This document shows positions 39,721 through 49,847 of a stretch of DNA of 64,000 bases, one piece after another. The first letter of the stretch is position 1. Every line of letters starts with the position of its first letter. Location of the stretch: positions 89,840-153,839 of the forward strand of contig KN805428.1 of NCBI GenBank assembly GCA_000818945.1, written 5' to 3'. This DNA comes from Schizochytrium sp. CCTCC M209059 (lineage: Eukaryota > Sar > Bigyra > Thraustochytrida > Thraustochytriidae). Below the pieces are notes generated by a model. That model was not told the origin of the DNA, ran no database searches, and was given only the letters and a program-made list of their open reading frames with translations. The position numbers were made by a program, and so were the translations under genes.

Positions 39721-41262
39721 CTACTTTTCCTTGTCACGATTGAGCAGATTCTGGAAAAAGTTGGCAATGAGCGCCGGATTTTCTTTAGCGTCTTGAGCAG
39801 TGACCCGGCGCGCAGACCCCGGGTCGGCACTTGCTGATGTGCTTGCGCTATCACTTGTGGGCCCTTCGGCAGGAGAGCGCTTCACCGGCGTGGCAGTGGA
39901 TACAATGCCTGGCTTCATTGAAGTCGCAGTTTCATTGAATGCCTCGAGGGCAGACGCAGCTGCGTCAGTCTTGACCGGGCGGCCCATCTCGGGAAGCAGT
40001 TTTTGATGTGCCAAAAGCTTGGCAAGAAAACTCGCGTGCGCGAGAGCAACATCCTCTTCTTTCTGCCCATTAGATGCACTCCCCTCATTGCTGTCACTTG
40101 TGGCAGCTGGCGCTCGAATAACTTGCTCAAATCGGTCTGAAACGGTCCAGTCGACAATTCCGCTCTGTTTCGAGTTGGCGAGCGCCCCAATCAGCTCGGC
40201 ATGGTCCGCGCCGGCAGGCACGTGCACCACATCTCGCTTGGAGATGAGCGACAGCGGAGCAAAAACGCCGCCCTGTGGTTGCTCGTCAGCTTTAGTTGCT
40301 AGTTGCGGCGCCTGCGGGCACACCACGTGCACGAGATACTGCAACAATGAGAGAGAGCTCGTATCAGCGCGCGAAGAAACGTATGTGAGGCTAGCGCCGG
40401 CGTCGAGGCAAAACTGTCGTAGGGTACGCTGGATGAACTCGAGACGCAGCTCGGTCTCCACATCATCCGAGGCCTCGCGAATAACGTCAGCCTTGGTGCC
40501 TACTACAAGCATGGGGATCCCAAGGGCCTTTGGTGGAAGGTGATCTGGCGTGACGGGGAGGTCGGCGTCGTTACTTTTGGCTTCGGCGTTGTCTGAAGCG
40601 TCGGCATTGAAGAGCGCATCGAACTTGGATTGGTCCCCGGCTGCAAGTTTGACGGCAGAAAGGTACCGTGCCATGCGCCTCCGAAGTTCTTGCCGCACAT
40701 TCATAGAATCTGCTTCACTCTCGCCATCATTTTTGGTTTCACTCTCGGCCGTTGCCTTGTCAAGGCTATCCAGATGGGCATCCAGGGCGGTATACCAGTC
40801 CTCGAGTGACTTCATGGCGTCCCAAGGCCGACTGAGATCAACGACGAGGACAGCCACGGTGTTCCGAAGAGCACTGACGTCGGGAATGGCTGTGACAAGC
40901 CCATGTGCGCCTTTTCTTGTGTCTTCAAGAACCCAAAGATCGACCTTGATAGGTGGCTCTGGATCCACGGGCGGGTTCAAGTACGTGTATCCAAGGGCTG
41001 CCATGGTCACGCCTCGAGCGCGGACAGCCTCATCGACTTCATTCTCGACCTGCTGCGCCGGAATGTCAGCGCGCCGAAGGCGAGCGCGTACCTCGGCTTG
41101 CAGCAGCTTGTTGCAAAGGGTTCGCTTTCCGGCGCCTGGCGCGCCCATCAAGACGACCGTGCTACTCTGCACATCTCGTGCGCCGTTGCTCACGCGTCGC
41201 AGGAGCTCTTCCCAAAGGTTACCGCTGCCGCTCTCTACGGCGTCCGGTTCTGCGCCCGCCAT
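39721..41262 (-). CDS. DYNC1LI1: Cytoplasmic dynein 1 light intermediate chain
   Basis: Non-catalytic dynein subunit that binds the heavy chain through a Ras-like domain and cargo adaptors through its C-terminus. The 513-aa product (ATG at 41262) has a P-loop GAPGAGKRTL at 40-49. Family blocks follow: VDLWVLEDTRKGAHGLV, LRNTVAVLVVDLSRPWDAM, LGIPMLVVGTKADVI, FIQRTLRQFCLDAGASLTY and VVHVPAGADHAELIGAL. The last is the counterpart of the VFIPAGWD segment of animal DYNC1LI, which separates it from the DYNC2LI1 group. The C-terminal third is disordered with Ser/Thr/Pro-rich stretches and ends in a short helix ANFFQNLLNR, comparable to the adaptor-binding helix of LIC1. It has an Arg at the P-loop Lys+1 position. 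Confidence 0.92.
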   Translation of the reverse strand: MAGAEPDAVESGSGNLWEELLRRVSNGARDVQSSTVVLMGAPGAGKRTLCNKLLQAEVRARLRRADIPAQQVENEVDEAVRARGVTMAALGYTYLNPPVDPEPPIKVDLWVLEDTRKGAHGLVTAIPDVSALRNTVAVLVVDLSRPWDAMKSLEDWYTALDAHLDSLDKATAESETKNDGESEADSMNVRQELRRRMARYLSAVKLAAGDQSKFDALFNADASDNAEAKSNDADLPVTPDHLPPKALGIPMLVVGTKADVIREASDDVETELRLEFIQRTLRQFCLDAGASLTYVSSRADTSSLSLLQYLVHVVCPQAPQLATKADEQPQGGVFAPLSLISKRDVVHVPAGADHAELIGALANSKQSGIVDWTVSDRFEQVIRAPAATSDSNEGSASNGQKEEDVALAHASFLAKLLAHQKLLPEMGRPVKTDAAASALEAFNETATSMKPGIVSTATPVKRSPAEGPTSDSASTSASADPGSARRVTAQDAKENPALIANFFQNLLNRDKEK

Positions 41263-42223
41263 GCTGCGCTCGCGCTCGCCGGCTTCCCCGGAGAAGAGGA
41301 CTTCAGCCCCGTCCACCTAAGCTGCCCTGCCCTGCCTGCCCGTTGCCCCTCTGCCCGGGTCGAGCCCGTCACTCCTTCGTTCGTTCGTTCGTTCGTTCGC
41401 TCTCTCGCTGCCGCCGGATCGCCGACCTTGGGCGTTTCTGCGTCTATCTTTTCCGGACCCAGCAGCGGTCGATTCGAAGATCCAATCCGCCCCGTGCCGA
41501 CCGCGACTTGGGTGATATGACTGACGCCTCGAGCAGAAGGCGGCCGCGGCGCGCGAGGGCGCAGGCAAGCCGGGGAGGCACGAGGCCTCGGCGCGGTACA
41601 GCTCTCCGAACGGCTTCGCCTCCTTGCTTGTGAGCTGCGCAGAGCTGCGCAGAGCACAGCTGAGCTGGGGCGGCGGGAAAGCAGCGCGCCCGGCCGGCAG
41701 TTAGCGCAAGCTCAGGCCGGCCGTGCCTGCCTGCTTGGGCCCTTGTGCCTGCTTGGGCCCTTGTGCATGCTTGGGCCCTTGTTCTTTTCGGGGGCCTCGC
41801 CGTGCTTGCCCGCGTCGAGGCGAGTAAGGCAAGGCACTGCAAGGAAGGAGCGAGCGGCCAGGGCGCGAGCGGCAGGCAGTCCAGCCAGCAGGCAGGCAGG
41901 CAGGCAGGCAGAGAGGGAGAGAGAGATCGTGCGGCGAGCGCGAGGGGTCTGGCGCGCGGGGAGGCCTTGGCGGGAGGAGCGGCGGCGAGTCGCGGCCCTT
42001 GCGGAGCGGCGTCCACGGCGCGACGCCGGGCGCGCGCGCGGAGGTTGGCGCGCCGCCCCGGCAGAGGCGGGGAGCGGCGAGCGAACGAGCGGCTGCAAGC
42101 CAAAGCAAAGCCGCGCGCTCGAGATACTCCGCGCGAGGAGGCGGGCGGGAAGCGCAAGAGCACAACGACGGCAGCAGCGAGCTCTCGCATCGAACGGAGA
42201 AAGAGCAACGCGTGCCTTGAAAG
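41263..42223. other. GC-rich divergent intergenic region with tetranucleotide repeats
   Basis: Upstream of dynein LIC (-) and the nucleoporin (+). It includes a TTCG run at about 41375-41399, three CTTGGGCCCTTGTGC-like units at about 41733-41782, and a GGCA run at about 41885-41911. Overlapping Arg/Ala-rich open frames on both strands reflect composition. Confidence 0.55.
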
Positions 42224-45200
42224 ATGGACTGGATCAAACGCTTCGTCCTTGGCGAAAACGAGGAGGATGAAGCCCAGAACAACAAGGCCTCGGGCCAGGC
42301 GAAATCCCAAAAGACCTCCCGCGAGAAAATGACCAATAAGACGCCCATCCCTGTCGAAGATCTCACTGTAGCTCCCTCGGCTCGCGCTGGTGCGTCGCAC
42401 GAGAATTTCTCCAACGGCGGTTGGAATGCCCCGACGGTTGGACGCGGGGGCGCAGGGATCTTTGGCGGCGTTGAAATTGCTCAAATGTCGCGCGCCCAGC
42501 TCCAGAGCAATCTCCGAAGCCTCAGTTTAAATGCGGAAGGATCGACAGAGAGTCTTCGTCGGAAGCTCACCAAGGTCAGCGAACAGTTGCGTCTCATGGA
42601 CCGCGAAGAGGAGGATGGCATTGAGGCAGACGATGAAGCCTCGTCAGCGATTACTTCCGAGCCTGGTCATCTCCGAACCAAGCAAGAGAAATTGCAACAG
42701 CTTCTTCGCATGGTCCAAGAACATCCAGACCTTGGCAAATCAATCGTGAGGAAGCGCTTGCACATCGAGTCCGAGGAAAGCAGCGAGGGATCTGAAGAAG
42801 AGAGCAGCGAAGAATCCGACGATGACAACGACGACGACGAGGAGGAGGAGGAGGAGGAGGAGGAGGAGGAGGATAGCTCTGAAGATGACGACGAAGATGA
42901 TGATGAAGAAGAAGAAGAAGAAGAAGAAGAAGAAGAAGAAGAAGAGTCTCCTGCGGCACGCAAGAAGCGGAATCCTGCGGTCGATAGCCGACGTGCCTCG
43001 TCTCGTTCTCTGGGCAACGGGACTTCGACCCGCATCAATCGCGCACGCGCAGCGTCATCGCCCAAGGATCTACGTGCGAGCTCGCCCGCCGTAAATCATA
43101 CACAAGCAGAACGGCGTAGTGCGACCCCCGACCTATCGTCCAGTAGGAAGAGACCTCTTGCGGAGAATGGCACGTGGTCCGAGGGATCCCCAAACAAACG
43201 TGCAAACCTGCAAAGTTTTGCGAGCCCGCGCGTCGTGGACAGGTCAGCGCACCTTACACCGTACACTGCGCGTGCGACCCCGCTTCGCTCCCGACATGGG
43301 GCCTCTTCGCTTTCTGTGGCATGGTCAGCAAACTCGGCAGCACGCTCATCCGTGCGGCGCCCTTCTCAGCTCCTAAGTGCCTCGAAGCGGTCACGTACGA
43401 CCGAGAATGTAGATGACGTCACAGGAGCATCAGCGGCCAAACGGCAGAAACAGCAGGCAGCCGTGGCGCAGCGTATCATGCAGACCTTGGGGAAAATGTC
43501 GACTCCCCTTGAGGATCTTCGCGCGCGCCGACCGCCAACCTGGGCGACACCCTCGATCGCAACGGCGTCGCGCCAAGCAAATGTCTTTCGTCTGAGCCAG
43601 GCCACGCCCTCCTTCGAGGCCGATGTGCCAACAAGAAGCCTCGAGCTCGCGCCAAAGGTATCACGCGGCGCTTCAGAGGCTGCACAGCCTATTGGGCGTT
43701 CGCGTGTCACCTTCGAGTCCCCTGCGCCGCGTCAGGCATCATCTCACGAGACCTCGAGCCGCGCCAATGGTCGCATTGGCACCCCTTGGCCGGGCCAAGT
43801 GAAGCGGGACTCCCAGTCTGGCGGATTCGCTGGTGCCGAAAGCTCCTCTCCATTTTCGAGCGAGGCACGCAAACTCGACTTCCGCCCTTCTACGCAGGAT
43901 GGTAAATCGTTTGCTGATGAAGGCCGCAACGCACAGCCGCCGCTGCAGCAGCAGCAGCAGCAGCAACAGCAGCAACAGCAACAGCAAAGTTTTCTGGGAA
44001 CGCGAGGCTTGGGTCAAGCGTCATCAGCAGGAGCAGTGACAACGTCACTTTCTGCGGGCGGCACCAAGGTGAACCAGCGCTGGGTCTTTACTCCTCCTCC
44101 TGGGGTTCAGGCACCGGCCTCTCTGCTCGCCTCCATCTCAAATCCATCGCAAGGGCTCCTTGGCTCGTTCTCATTTGAGAAGAAGCCTGGGTACCCGCCC
44201 ATGGTACCGGGACTCTCGAGCGATGAGGCAGAAGGCGCGTCGACGGCCGCATCATTCGCATCTGCGAACGAGAGCGATGCTCAACTCAAGTCCGCGACGC
44301 CAGCGCCATCTCTTCCCAGTAAGAGTCCGTCAAAGACTGAGAACTCCGCAACGAGTAGTCCCAAGACAGAGAGCTCGTCGTCAAGCACGGCTCCAGCCAG
44401 CACAGAAGCACCTTCCGCCCCAGTATCAAGCGTTTTTGCCAAGTTCATGCTCAAGCCGTGGCAGTGGAAGTGTCCCGTCTGCTCGTGCAAGAACGACAAA
44501 AAGCAACATAAAACAAAGTGTCCTTCTTGCGAAGCGCCAAGGCCCGAGAACACATTTGGTGCAGATGAGGAAAAGTCCGACGCTGCTCCTTCGTCTGCAA
44601 CTGCCGCGGCGGCCGACCAGCCAACGTTCAACTTTCGCAATTCTTCAGATGCGGATGGCAAAAAGGAAAAGAAAGTATCCTTTCAGTTCCCGACGCCGTC
44701 GTCCTCCAGCTCTTCAGGAGCTGCATCGACTCCGTTTTCATTCGGCAAAGCAGCAGAGCCAAAACCAGCTCAAACCCCCTTCAATTTTGGCGCAACTCCT
44801 GTCTCGGAAGAAAAGGACTCTTCTGCATCAAGTAAGAAGACGGCTTCCCCAGTAGCCTTTCCGTCCCTTCAGAACTCGTCTTCAACGAGTGCTGCGTCTC
44901 CTTCGCCGTTCACTTTTGGCGCCTCTACCGTTTCAGAGGCGCCTTCTTCGAACGAAGAGGAAGACCAATCGACAAAGAAGAAGCGTCGCGCCAGGGATGA
45001 TGATGACGATACCAATGATGAGTCGACGACCGATGAAAAGAACGCCTCGTCGGCAGCAGCCTCAAAAGCGCCCGCGTTTTCTTTCGGCAGTTCGTCAAAG
45101 TCAGATCTCGCTCCGTCTTCGACAGGATTTTCGTTTGGTCAGCCGTCCCAGAGCTCGAGCAGCGCTGCATCGAGTTCGGCGTCTCCATTTGCCTTTGGCG

Positions 45201-46990
45201 CAGCGTCGTCGGCAAATTCCGCGGAGAGCAAGCAAACATTGACTGGTGACAAGGACGAGTCAAAGTCGACGGACGCCTCGAAATTAGCGGGGGCGTTTTC
45301 CTTTGGATCGTCGTCTGAGACCAAGTCGACCTCGGCGCCCTCATTCACCTTCGGCGCGTCGTCGTCAGCAAGCCAACCGGGAAAGGAGGCCGAGTCATCT
45401 AGCTTTTCTTCTTCTTCGTCGCAAAAACCTGCATCCGGTGGGTTTACGTTTGGACAGACAAAGCCAAGCGAAACTAGTGAGACATCGTCATCCTTGGGCG
45501 CAAGCACTGGAGGATTCAGCTTCGGCCAGCCCACAAAGCCGGTAGAAGATGCTGGTGGAAGTGGCAAAGATGCATCATCCGAATCGACACCCTTTAGCTT
45601 TGGCAGCGGGGGGGAGGCCAAGAACGCTGATGCAAAGCCCGAGAGTGGAGGCTTTCAATTTGGTGCTTCCTCTGCCAAACCCGCAGAGACCTCGACATCG
45701 TCGTCGACTAGCGCTTTTGGTGGTAGTGCGAGCGGCGGATTCACCTTTGGAGCGAAGCCAAGCTCTGACAGCGCAGGGTCGGGGTCGACGGCGTTGCAAC
45801 CCTTTGGCGGTGCCAGCAACAGTGAAAGTGCTCCGAAAACTGAAGCAAGCAGCGGCGGGTTTTCCTTTGGTGCGACTTCGAGTAAGTCGAGCAGCGGGCC
45901 CAGCGCGCCTAGCAGCGGCGGCTTTACGTTTGGGTCCTCTAGTGGCACCGGCAGCGACGCGGGAACGTCATCATCGTCGTCGGGGGGCTTTCAATTTGGC
46001 AGCAAGCCGCCAAGCTCTGCTTCTAGCAATCCGTTTGGGGGAAGTAGTTCAACAACAGATGTGGTCCCTTCATCGTCTTCGTCGTCGTCAGGCTTTCAGT
46101 TCGGCGCAAAGTCCTCTACAAGTGGGGCGTCTGGTTCCAATTCGAGCGGTTCGTCATCGTCGTTCTTTGGTGGATCCGAAGCAAAGCCAGGGTCTACTGG
46201 GGCTTCTCAAGGAGGATTTCAATTTGGCCAGCCATCGTCTGCGGCTCAGCCGCAGCAACAAGGTAACGCTGCGCCGGGTGGCTTTAGTTTTGGGCAAAGT
46301 TCCGGCTCAAGCTCCGGCTTTGGCGGCGCAAGCACGAGTGCCCCTGGATCAACGTCTGGAATGTTTGGCAGCAGCAGCAGCAGCAGCGGCAGCGGAGCAA
46401 ACTCGGGAGCCGGCGCTTCTAATCCATTCGGTAGCGCGGCCGGAGGCAGCAGCAACAATGCATCGAGCAATATGTTTGGCGGCGCCTCCTCTTCGAGCAG
46501 TTCTGGCGGTATGAACTTTGGCGGTTCGGCCCCGGCGGCTGGGGGCTCCAGCAGCAATAGCGGGGGGTTCTCCTTTGGTGCTGGACCAAGCAACCCCACC
46601 ACAAGCGGAATGAATTCTGGAAATGCCTTTGGTGCAGCATCGCCGTCCCCTTTCGGTGGCGCTGCTGGCGGCGCCGCTGGCGGGTCTGGTGCTTTTGGCG
46701 CGGGAGGTAACGGTATGAATGGCGGATTCGGGGCGCAGGCGCCTTCGTTTGGCGGGAGCAACTCTGGCGGCACGTCTGGGGCTTCTCCATTCGGTGGCGC
46801 ACCTGCATTTGGTGGAAACGGCGGGAACAGTGGCGCAGCGAACAACTCGAACTTTCAATTTGGAGGGGCTGCTCCCGCGGGTGCGGGCTTTGGCGCGGGT
46901 GGTGGCGCTCCTGGAGGCCCTGCTGGCGGAGGTGGCTTCAGCACCGGAAGGAAGATTGTTGCCCCGACGCGTCGGCGGAGGAAGAGGTAA
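42224..46990 (+). CDS. FG-repeat nucleoporin, Nup153/Nup1-like, with RanBP2 zinc finger
   Basis: The 1,588-aa product has the layout of a nuclear-basket nucleoporin. In order: a short N-terminus MDWIKRFVLG; a SAP-like segment at about 88-118 (SRAQLQSNLRSLSLN); an almost pure Asp/Glu/Ser tract at about 196-241; a Ser/Arg/Pro-rich region; a polyQ run near 573-588; one RanBP2-type zinc finger at about 744-776 (WKCPVCSCKNDK, CPSCEAP); and from about 805 to 1570 more than thirty FG, FxFG and GFxFG repeats in Ser/Thr/Gly-rich spacers. The last residues RKIVAPTRRRRKR resemble the basic C-terminus of vertebrate Nup153 and plant Nup136. FG repeats bind transport receptors; the zinc finger suggests Ran binding. 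Exact orthology is inferred from architecture. Confidence 0.9.
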   Translation: MDWIKRFVLGENEEDEAQNNKASGQAKSQKTSREKMTNKTPIPVEDLTVAPSARAGASHENFSNGGWNAPTVGRGGAGIFGGVEIAQMSRAQLQSNLRSLSLNAEGSTESLRRKLTKVSEQLRLMDREEEDGIEADDEASSAITSEPGHLRTKQEKLQQLLRMVQEHPDLGKSIVRKRLHIESEESSEGSEEESSEESDDDNDDDEEEEEEEEEEEDSSEDDDEDDDEEEEEEEEEEEEEESPAARKKRNPAVDSRRASSRSLGNGTSTRINRARAASSPKDLRASSPAVNHTQAERRSATPDLSSSRKRPLAENGTWSEGSPNKRANLQSFASPRVVDRSAHLTPYTARATPLRSRHGASSLSVAWSANSAARSSVRRPSQLLSASKRSRTTENVDDVTGASAAKRQKQQAAVAQRIMQTLGKMSTPLEDLRARRPPTWATPSIATASRQANVFRLSQATPSFEADVPTRSLELAPKVSRGASEAAQPIGRSRVTFESPAPRQASSHETSSRANGRIGTPWPGQVKRDSQSGGFAGAESSSPFSSEARKLDFRPSTQDGKSFADEGRNAQPPLQQQQQQQQQQQQQQSFLGTRGLGQASSAGAVTTSLSAGGTKVNQRWVFTPPPGVQAPASLLASISNPSQGLLGSFSFEKKPGYPPMVPGLSSDEAEGASTAASFASANESDAQLKSATPAPSLPSKSPSKTENSATSSPKTESSSSSTAPASTEAPSAPVSSVFAKFMLKPWQWKCPVCSCKNDKKQHKTKCPSCEAPRPENTFGADEEKSDAAPSSATAAAADQPTFNFRNSSDADGKKEKKVSFQFPTPSSSSSSGAASTPFSFGKAAEPKPAQTPFNFGATPVSEEKDSSASSKKTASPVAFPSLQNSSSTSAASPSPFTFGASTVSEAPSSNEEEDQSTKKKRRARDDDDDTNDESTTDEKNASSAAASKAPAFSFGSSSKSDLAPSSTGFSFGQPSQSSSSAASSSASPFAFGAASSANSAESKQTLTGDKDESKSTDASKLAGAFSFGSSSETKSTSAPSFTFGASSSASQPGKEAESSSFSSSSSQKPASGGFTFGQTKPSETSETSSSLGASTGGFSFGQPTKPVEDAGGSGKDASSESTPFSFGSGGEAKNADAKPESGGFQFGASSAKPAETSTSSSTSAFGGSASGGFTFGAKPSSDSAGSGSTALQPFGGASNSESAPKTEASSGGFSFGATSSKSSSGPSAPSSGGFTFGSSSGTGSDAGTSSSSSGGFQFGSKPPSSASSNPFGGSSSTTDVVPSSSSSSSGFQFGAKSSTSGASGSNSSGSSSSFFGGSEAKPGSTGASQGGFQFGQPSSAAQPQQQGNAAPGGFSFGQSSGSSSGFGGASTSAPGSTSGMFGSSSSSSGSGANSGAGASNPFGSAAGGSSNNASSNMFGGASSSSSSGGMNFGGSAPAAGGSSSNSGGFSFGAGPSNPTTSGMNSGNAFGAASPSPFGGAAGGAAGGSGAFGAGGNGMNGGFGAQAPSFGGSNSGGTSGASPFGGAPAFGGNGGNSGAANNSNFQFGGAAPAGAGFGAGGGAPGGPAGGGGFSTGRKIVAPTRRRRKR

Positions 46991-47457
46991 AGGTCTTTCT
47001 CATTTTACCGAAAAGGGCGGAGCGTAGAGTGCACCATCCCCTCCAGCCGGTGGTCTTGCGTGTGGGTACTCTGTACGTGGAGTTACTATTGTTTTATGAT
47101 TGGCTCGCCGTCCAGCTTCACTTTTTCAAGATACCCCATCCCATTGAATCGACACGTCAAAATGACCTTTGCCTTTGCGACTGGTGATGTTGCTTTCTCA
47201 TGAAAAGTCTTTAGCTTTCGAACGCCAGCCTACGGGTATATCGTCCAACAAAGAAAAAAAACGAGTAAAGAAAGAAAGAAAGAAAATTTATCGATTACAT
47301 TTGCTGACACTCATGTCAATTTTGACTCGGTCACTGTCGCTATCGTGCAGTCCGACGCAGCGCAGTGCAGCTCACAGTCAGTCCAGTCCATTGGTGCGTG
47401 GAAATAAGGAGAGTTCGGCGCCTGCGGGGAGGTCTGCTCGCCAGCTTAGTGGGTATA

Positions 47458-47509
<52 letters not shown>

Positions 47510-47673
47510 AACGAGGCTCTCTTCCATTCATATGACACGTTGCGAGCAGCCGATAGAGGGCGAAATCCGCATCCCAAGATCCGCCTCGCCAGCAGCCCCC
47601 TTTTCTCCCCTCCGATGAATGAAGAAAAAAACGATAAAGGCTATACAACAATGGCTCGCATTCACCTTAGCTG
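46991..47673. other. Convergent spacer with GGCT and AAAG microsatellites
   Basis: A perfect GGCT tract of 13 units is at 47458-47509. An AAAG run lies near 47263-47284. No gene is seen between the nucleoporin and the polyQ gene. Confidence 0.6.
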
Positions 47674-48653
47674 TTAGTCCTCATTGCAAGCAAAAAAGTG
47701 ACCAAGCGATTCTGCCATGCGAAATCGATTTTGCTCCTCGGCAAGAGCTGAGCTTGGTTGAGAAAAGTATGCGACTGCCATGGCTTCATCCTGATTCTGC
47801 TGACGCGAATGGCGGTTCACAGAAGTCCTCGCATCGGACGCCCGGGCGGGCAGGGCCGACGACGATCCCGTGGCATCAGCGCCGGCGGCAAGATCTTGAC
47901 CTCCGCGGGCTGCTGTTTGGGCCCTAATTCGCTGCGAGGCCTCCTGATCAGCAGCTCGTTCCTCTGCCTCTTGACGCCGGACCTGCTGCACAATTTCATG
48001 CTTGCGTTGGTGCATACGATAGAGTTCTCTCTCGAGACGGCGCAGCTTCTCCTCCAGAATGTTTTCCTGGGCCGCTCGCTCTCGAATCTTCTCTTGAAGG
48101 CCTGTGATGGTATTATTTAATTGCGTGCGCTCGTTGGCATGCGCCTCGCTCTTGGCCTGCAGCCGGCGCTCCAGGGCAAGTTTATGACTAGCTTCCGTTT
48201 CCAGTCGTTTTTCTAGGTCGTCGTTGATATATTCCAGCGCGGAGAGACGGCGCTTCGATTCTTCGTGGGAGCGCGAGAGCTCGTCGAGCCGCATTTCTAG
48301 GCGACGCACGTAATCATCGCGCTTGTCGAGCGTTCCGCTGGCTTCCTCGAGTCGCTCGAAGAAAGGGCGTTCTGCCGCTTCGTCATCTCCATGACGAGTA
48401 CTTCTACGCCTTCTACGTCTCCGATTCGCAGCTGCATCAGTCTCTGCATCTTGTCTCGATGCTGAAGCCTCATGTTGACCATACTCGTTCGCCTGGTTCA
48501 CAGCAGCGCCCTCGTGAAACATATGTTGCTGCTGTTGCTGTTGCTGCTGATACTGCTGCTGTTGTTGTTGCTGAAGCTGCTGTTGCTGTTGCTGAAGCTG
48601 TTCTTGGGTGTACTGCTCTTGCTGATAGTGCTGCTGATGATGTTGTTGTCTTC

Positions 48654-48700
<47 letters not shown>

Positions 48701-48942
48701 ATTTGTTGCTGATTATAATATTGGTTGCGCTCTTGTTGGTATTGCGGGTGCTGCTGTTGATATTGCTGATCTGCCTCGTAGCCCTGAGCCGCGTGACGCT
48801 GATGATCCCGACCATCTTGCTGCTGGCGTTGCTGTTGCTGATTCTCCTGGTGGTGGTGATGGGCATTATTTTGGTGGTGCATGGTTTCTTGCATTTGCCG
48901 CGCTTGACCGAGGACACCGCCTCGGTATGCAGGCTCAGCCAT
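47674..48942 (-). CDS. PolyQ/His coiled-coil protein of unknown function
   Basis: The 422-aa product starts at the ATG at 48942. Residues 1-165 are dominated by Gln with His, Tyr and Asn, including a run of about 16 Gln encoded by a TGC/CTG repeat in the plus-strand reading. A basic cluster RRRRRRS follows near 175-181. Residues about 195-350 form a heptad-rich coiled coil (EKRLETEASHKLALERRLQA). The tail is Ala/Gln/Ser-rich. No conserved domain beyond coiled coil is recognised. PolyQ with coiled coil suggests self-association. Sequence and frame are intact, and codon use in the coiled-coil half looks like real coding sequence. Confidence 0.72.
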
Positions 48943-49260
48943 GAGAGAGGAGCTTGAAACGCCGCCAGAAATTCTACGCGCGAGGCGGAGAGCGAGCGAC
49001 GCTTTTCGTTGATATTTTTCTGCAAAGCTTGCTCACCAGATGTACTCCTCCCTCCTCCCCCTCTTCCCTCCGTGGTTGTGTGAGGAAAGGATCTTCGAGC
49101 GAGGCGAGTCGTCTCACGTGTGCCGACGCTGGAGCGGGACGTCCCGGACAGTGGTGCCTGTGACAGTGCGCTCCGGCCACGCCGCCCTGACGGCTGCCGA
49201 GCCTTTGCTTGCTGCAGTTCTCGTTCACGTTATGCAAAAAAGAAATGGAAAGAATCATGA
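48943..49260. other. Spacer upstream of the polyQ gene
   Basis: No gene is recognised. It should contain the polyQ gene promoter and ends at the edge of the long TGAA microsatellite. Confidence 0.4.
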
Positions 49261-49764
49261 TGAATGAATGAATGAATGAATGAATGAATGAATGAATGAA
49301 TGAATGAATGAATGAATGAATGAATGAATGAATGAATGAATGAATGAATGAATGAATGAATGAATGAATGAATGAATGAATGAATGAATGAATGAATGAA
49401 TGAATGAATGAATGAATGAATGAATGAATGAATGAATGAATGAATGAATGAATGAATGAATGAATGAATGAATGAATGAATGAATGAATGAATGAATGAA
49501 TGAATGAATGAATGAATGAATGAATGAATGAATGAATGAATGAATGAATGAATGAATGAATGAATGAATGAATGAATGAATGAATGAATGAATGAATGAA
49601 TGAATGAATGAATGAATGAATGAATGAATGAATGAATGAATGAATGAATGAATGAATGAATGAATGAATGAATGAATGAATGAATGAATGAATGAATGAA
49701 TGAATGAATGAATGAATGAATGAATGAATGAATGAATGAATGAATGAATGAATGAATGAATGAA
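49261..49764. repeat. Perfect TGAA tetranucleotide array, 126 units
   Basis: The 504 bases from 49261 to 49764 read as uninterrupted TGAA with no visible substitution. It sits directly left of the inverted-repeat-bounded element. The minus strand reads Ser-Phe-Ile-His repeats, which explains a long spurious open frame. Confidence 0.97.
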
Positions 49765-49795
49765 AGGGGGAAAATATATCCCGATGATTTCTAAT

Positions 49796-49811
49796 GTGGA
49801 TTATAATCCAC
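49796..49811. repeat. Perfect 16-bp palindrome near left element end
   Basis: GTGGATTATAATCCAC equals its own reverse complement. It lies 17 bases inside the left end of the element and mirrors the stem-loop near the right end. Confidence 0.85.
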
Positions 49812-49847
49812 TTTAGAACCTTTGGAAGGTGGTGCATCTAAAAACGA

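Noticed and set aside
41444..42484. Arg/Ala-rich frames on both strands between dynein LIC and the nucleoporin
   Set aside because: GC-rich composition leaves several frames open at once; none is protein-like.
47458..47509. Direct repeat array as a possible CRISPR
   Set aside because: A 4-bp microsatellite with no spacers, in a eukaryotic genome.
48974..49837. Long minus-strand frame of Ser-Phe-Ile-His repeats
   Set aside because: It is only the translation of the TGAA microsatellite; the ends are not protein-like.
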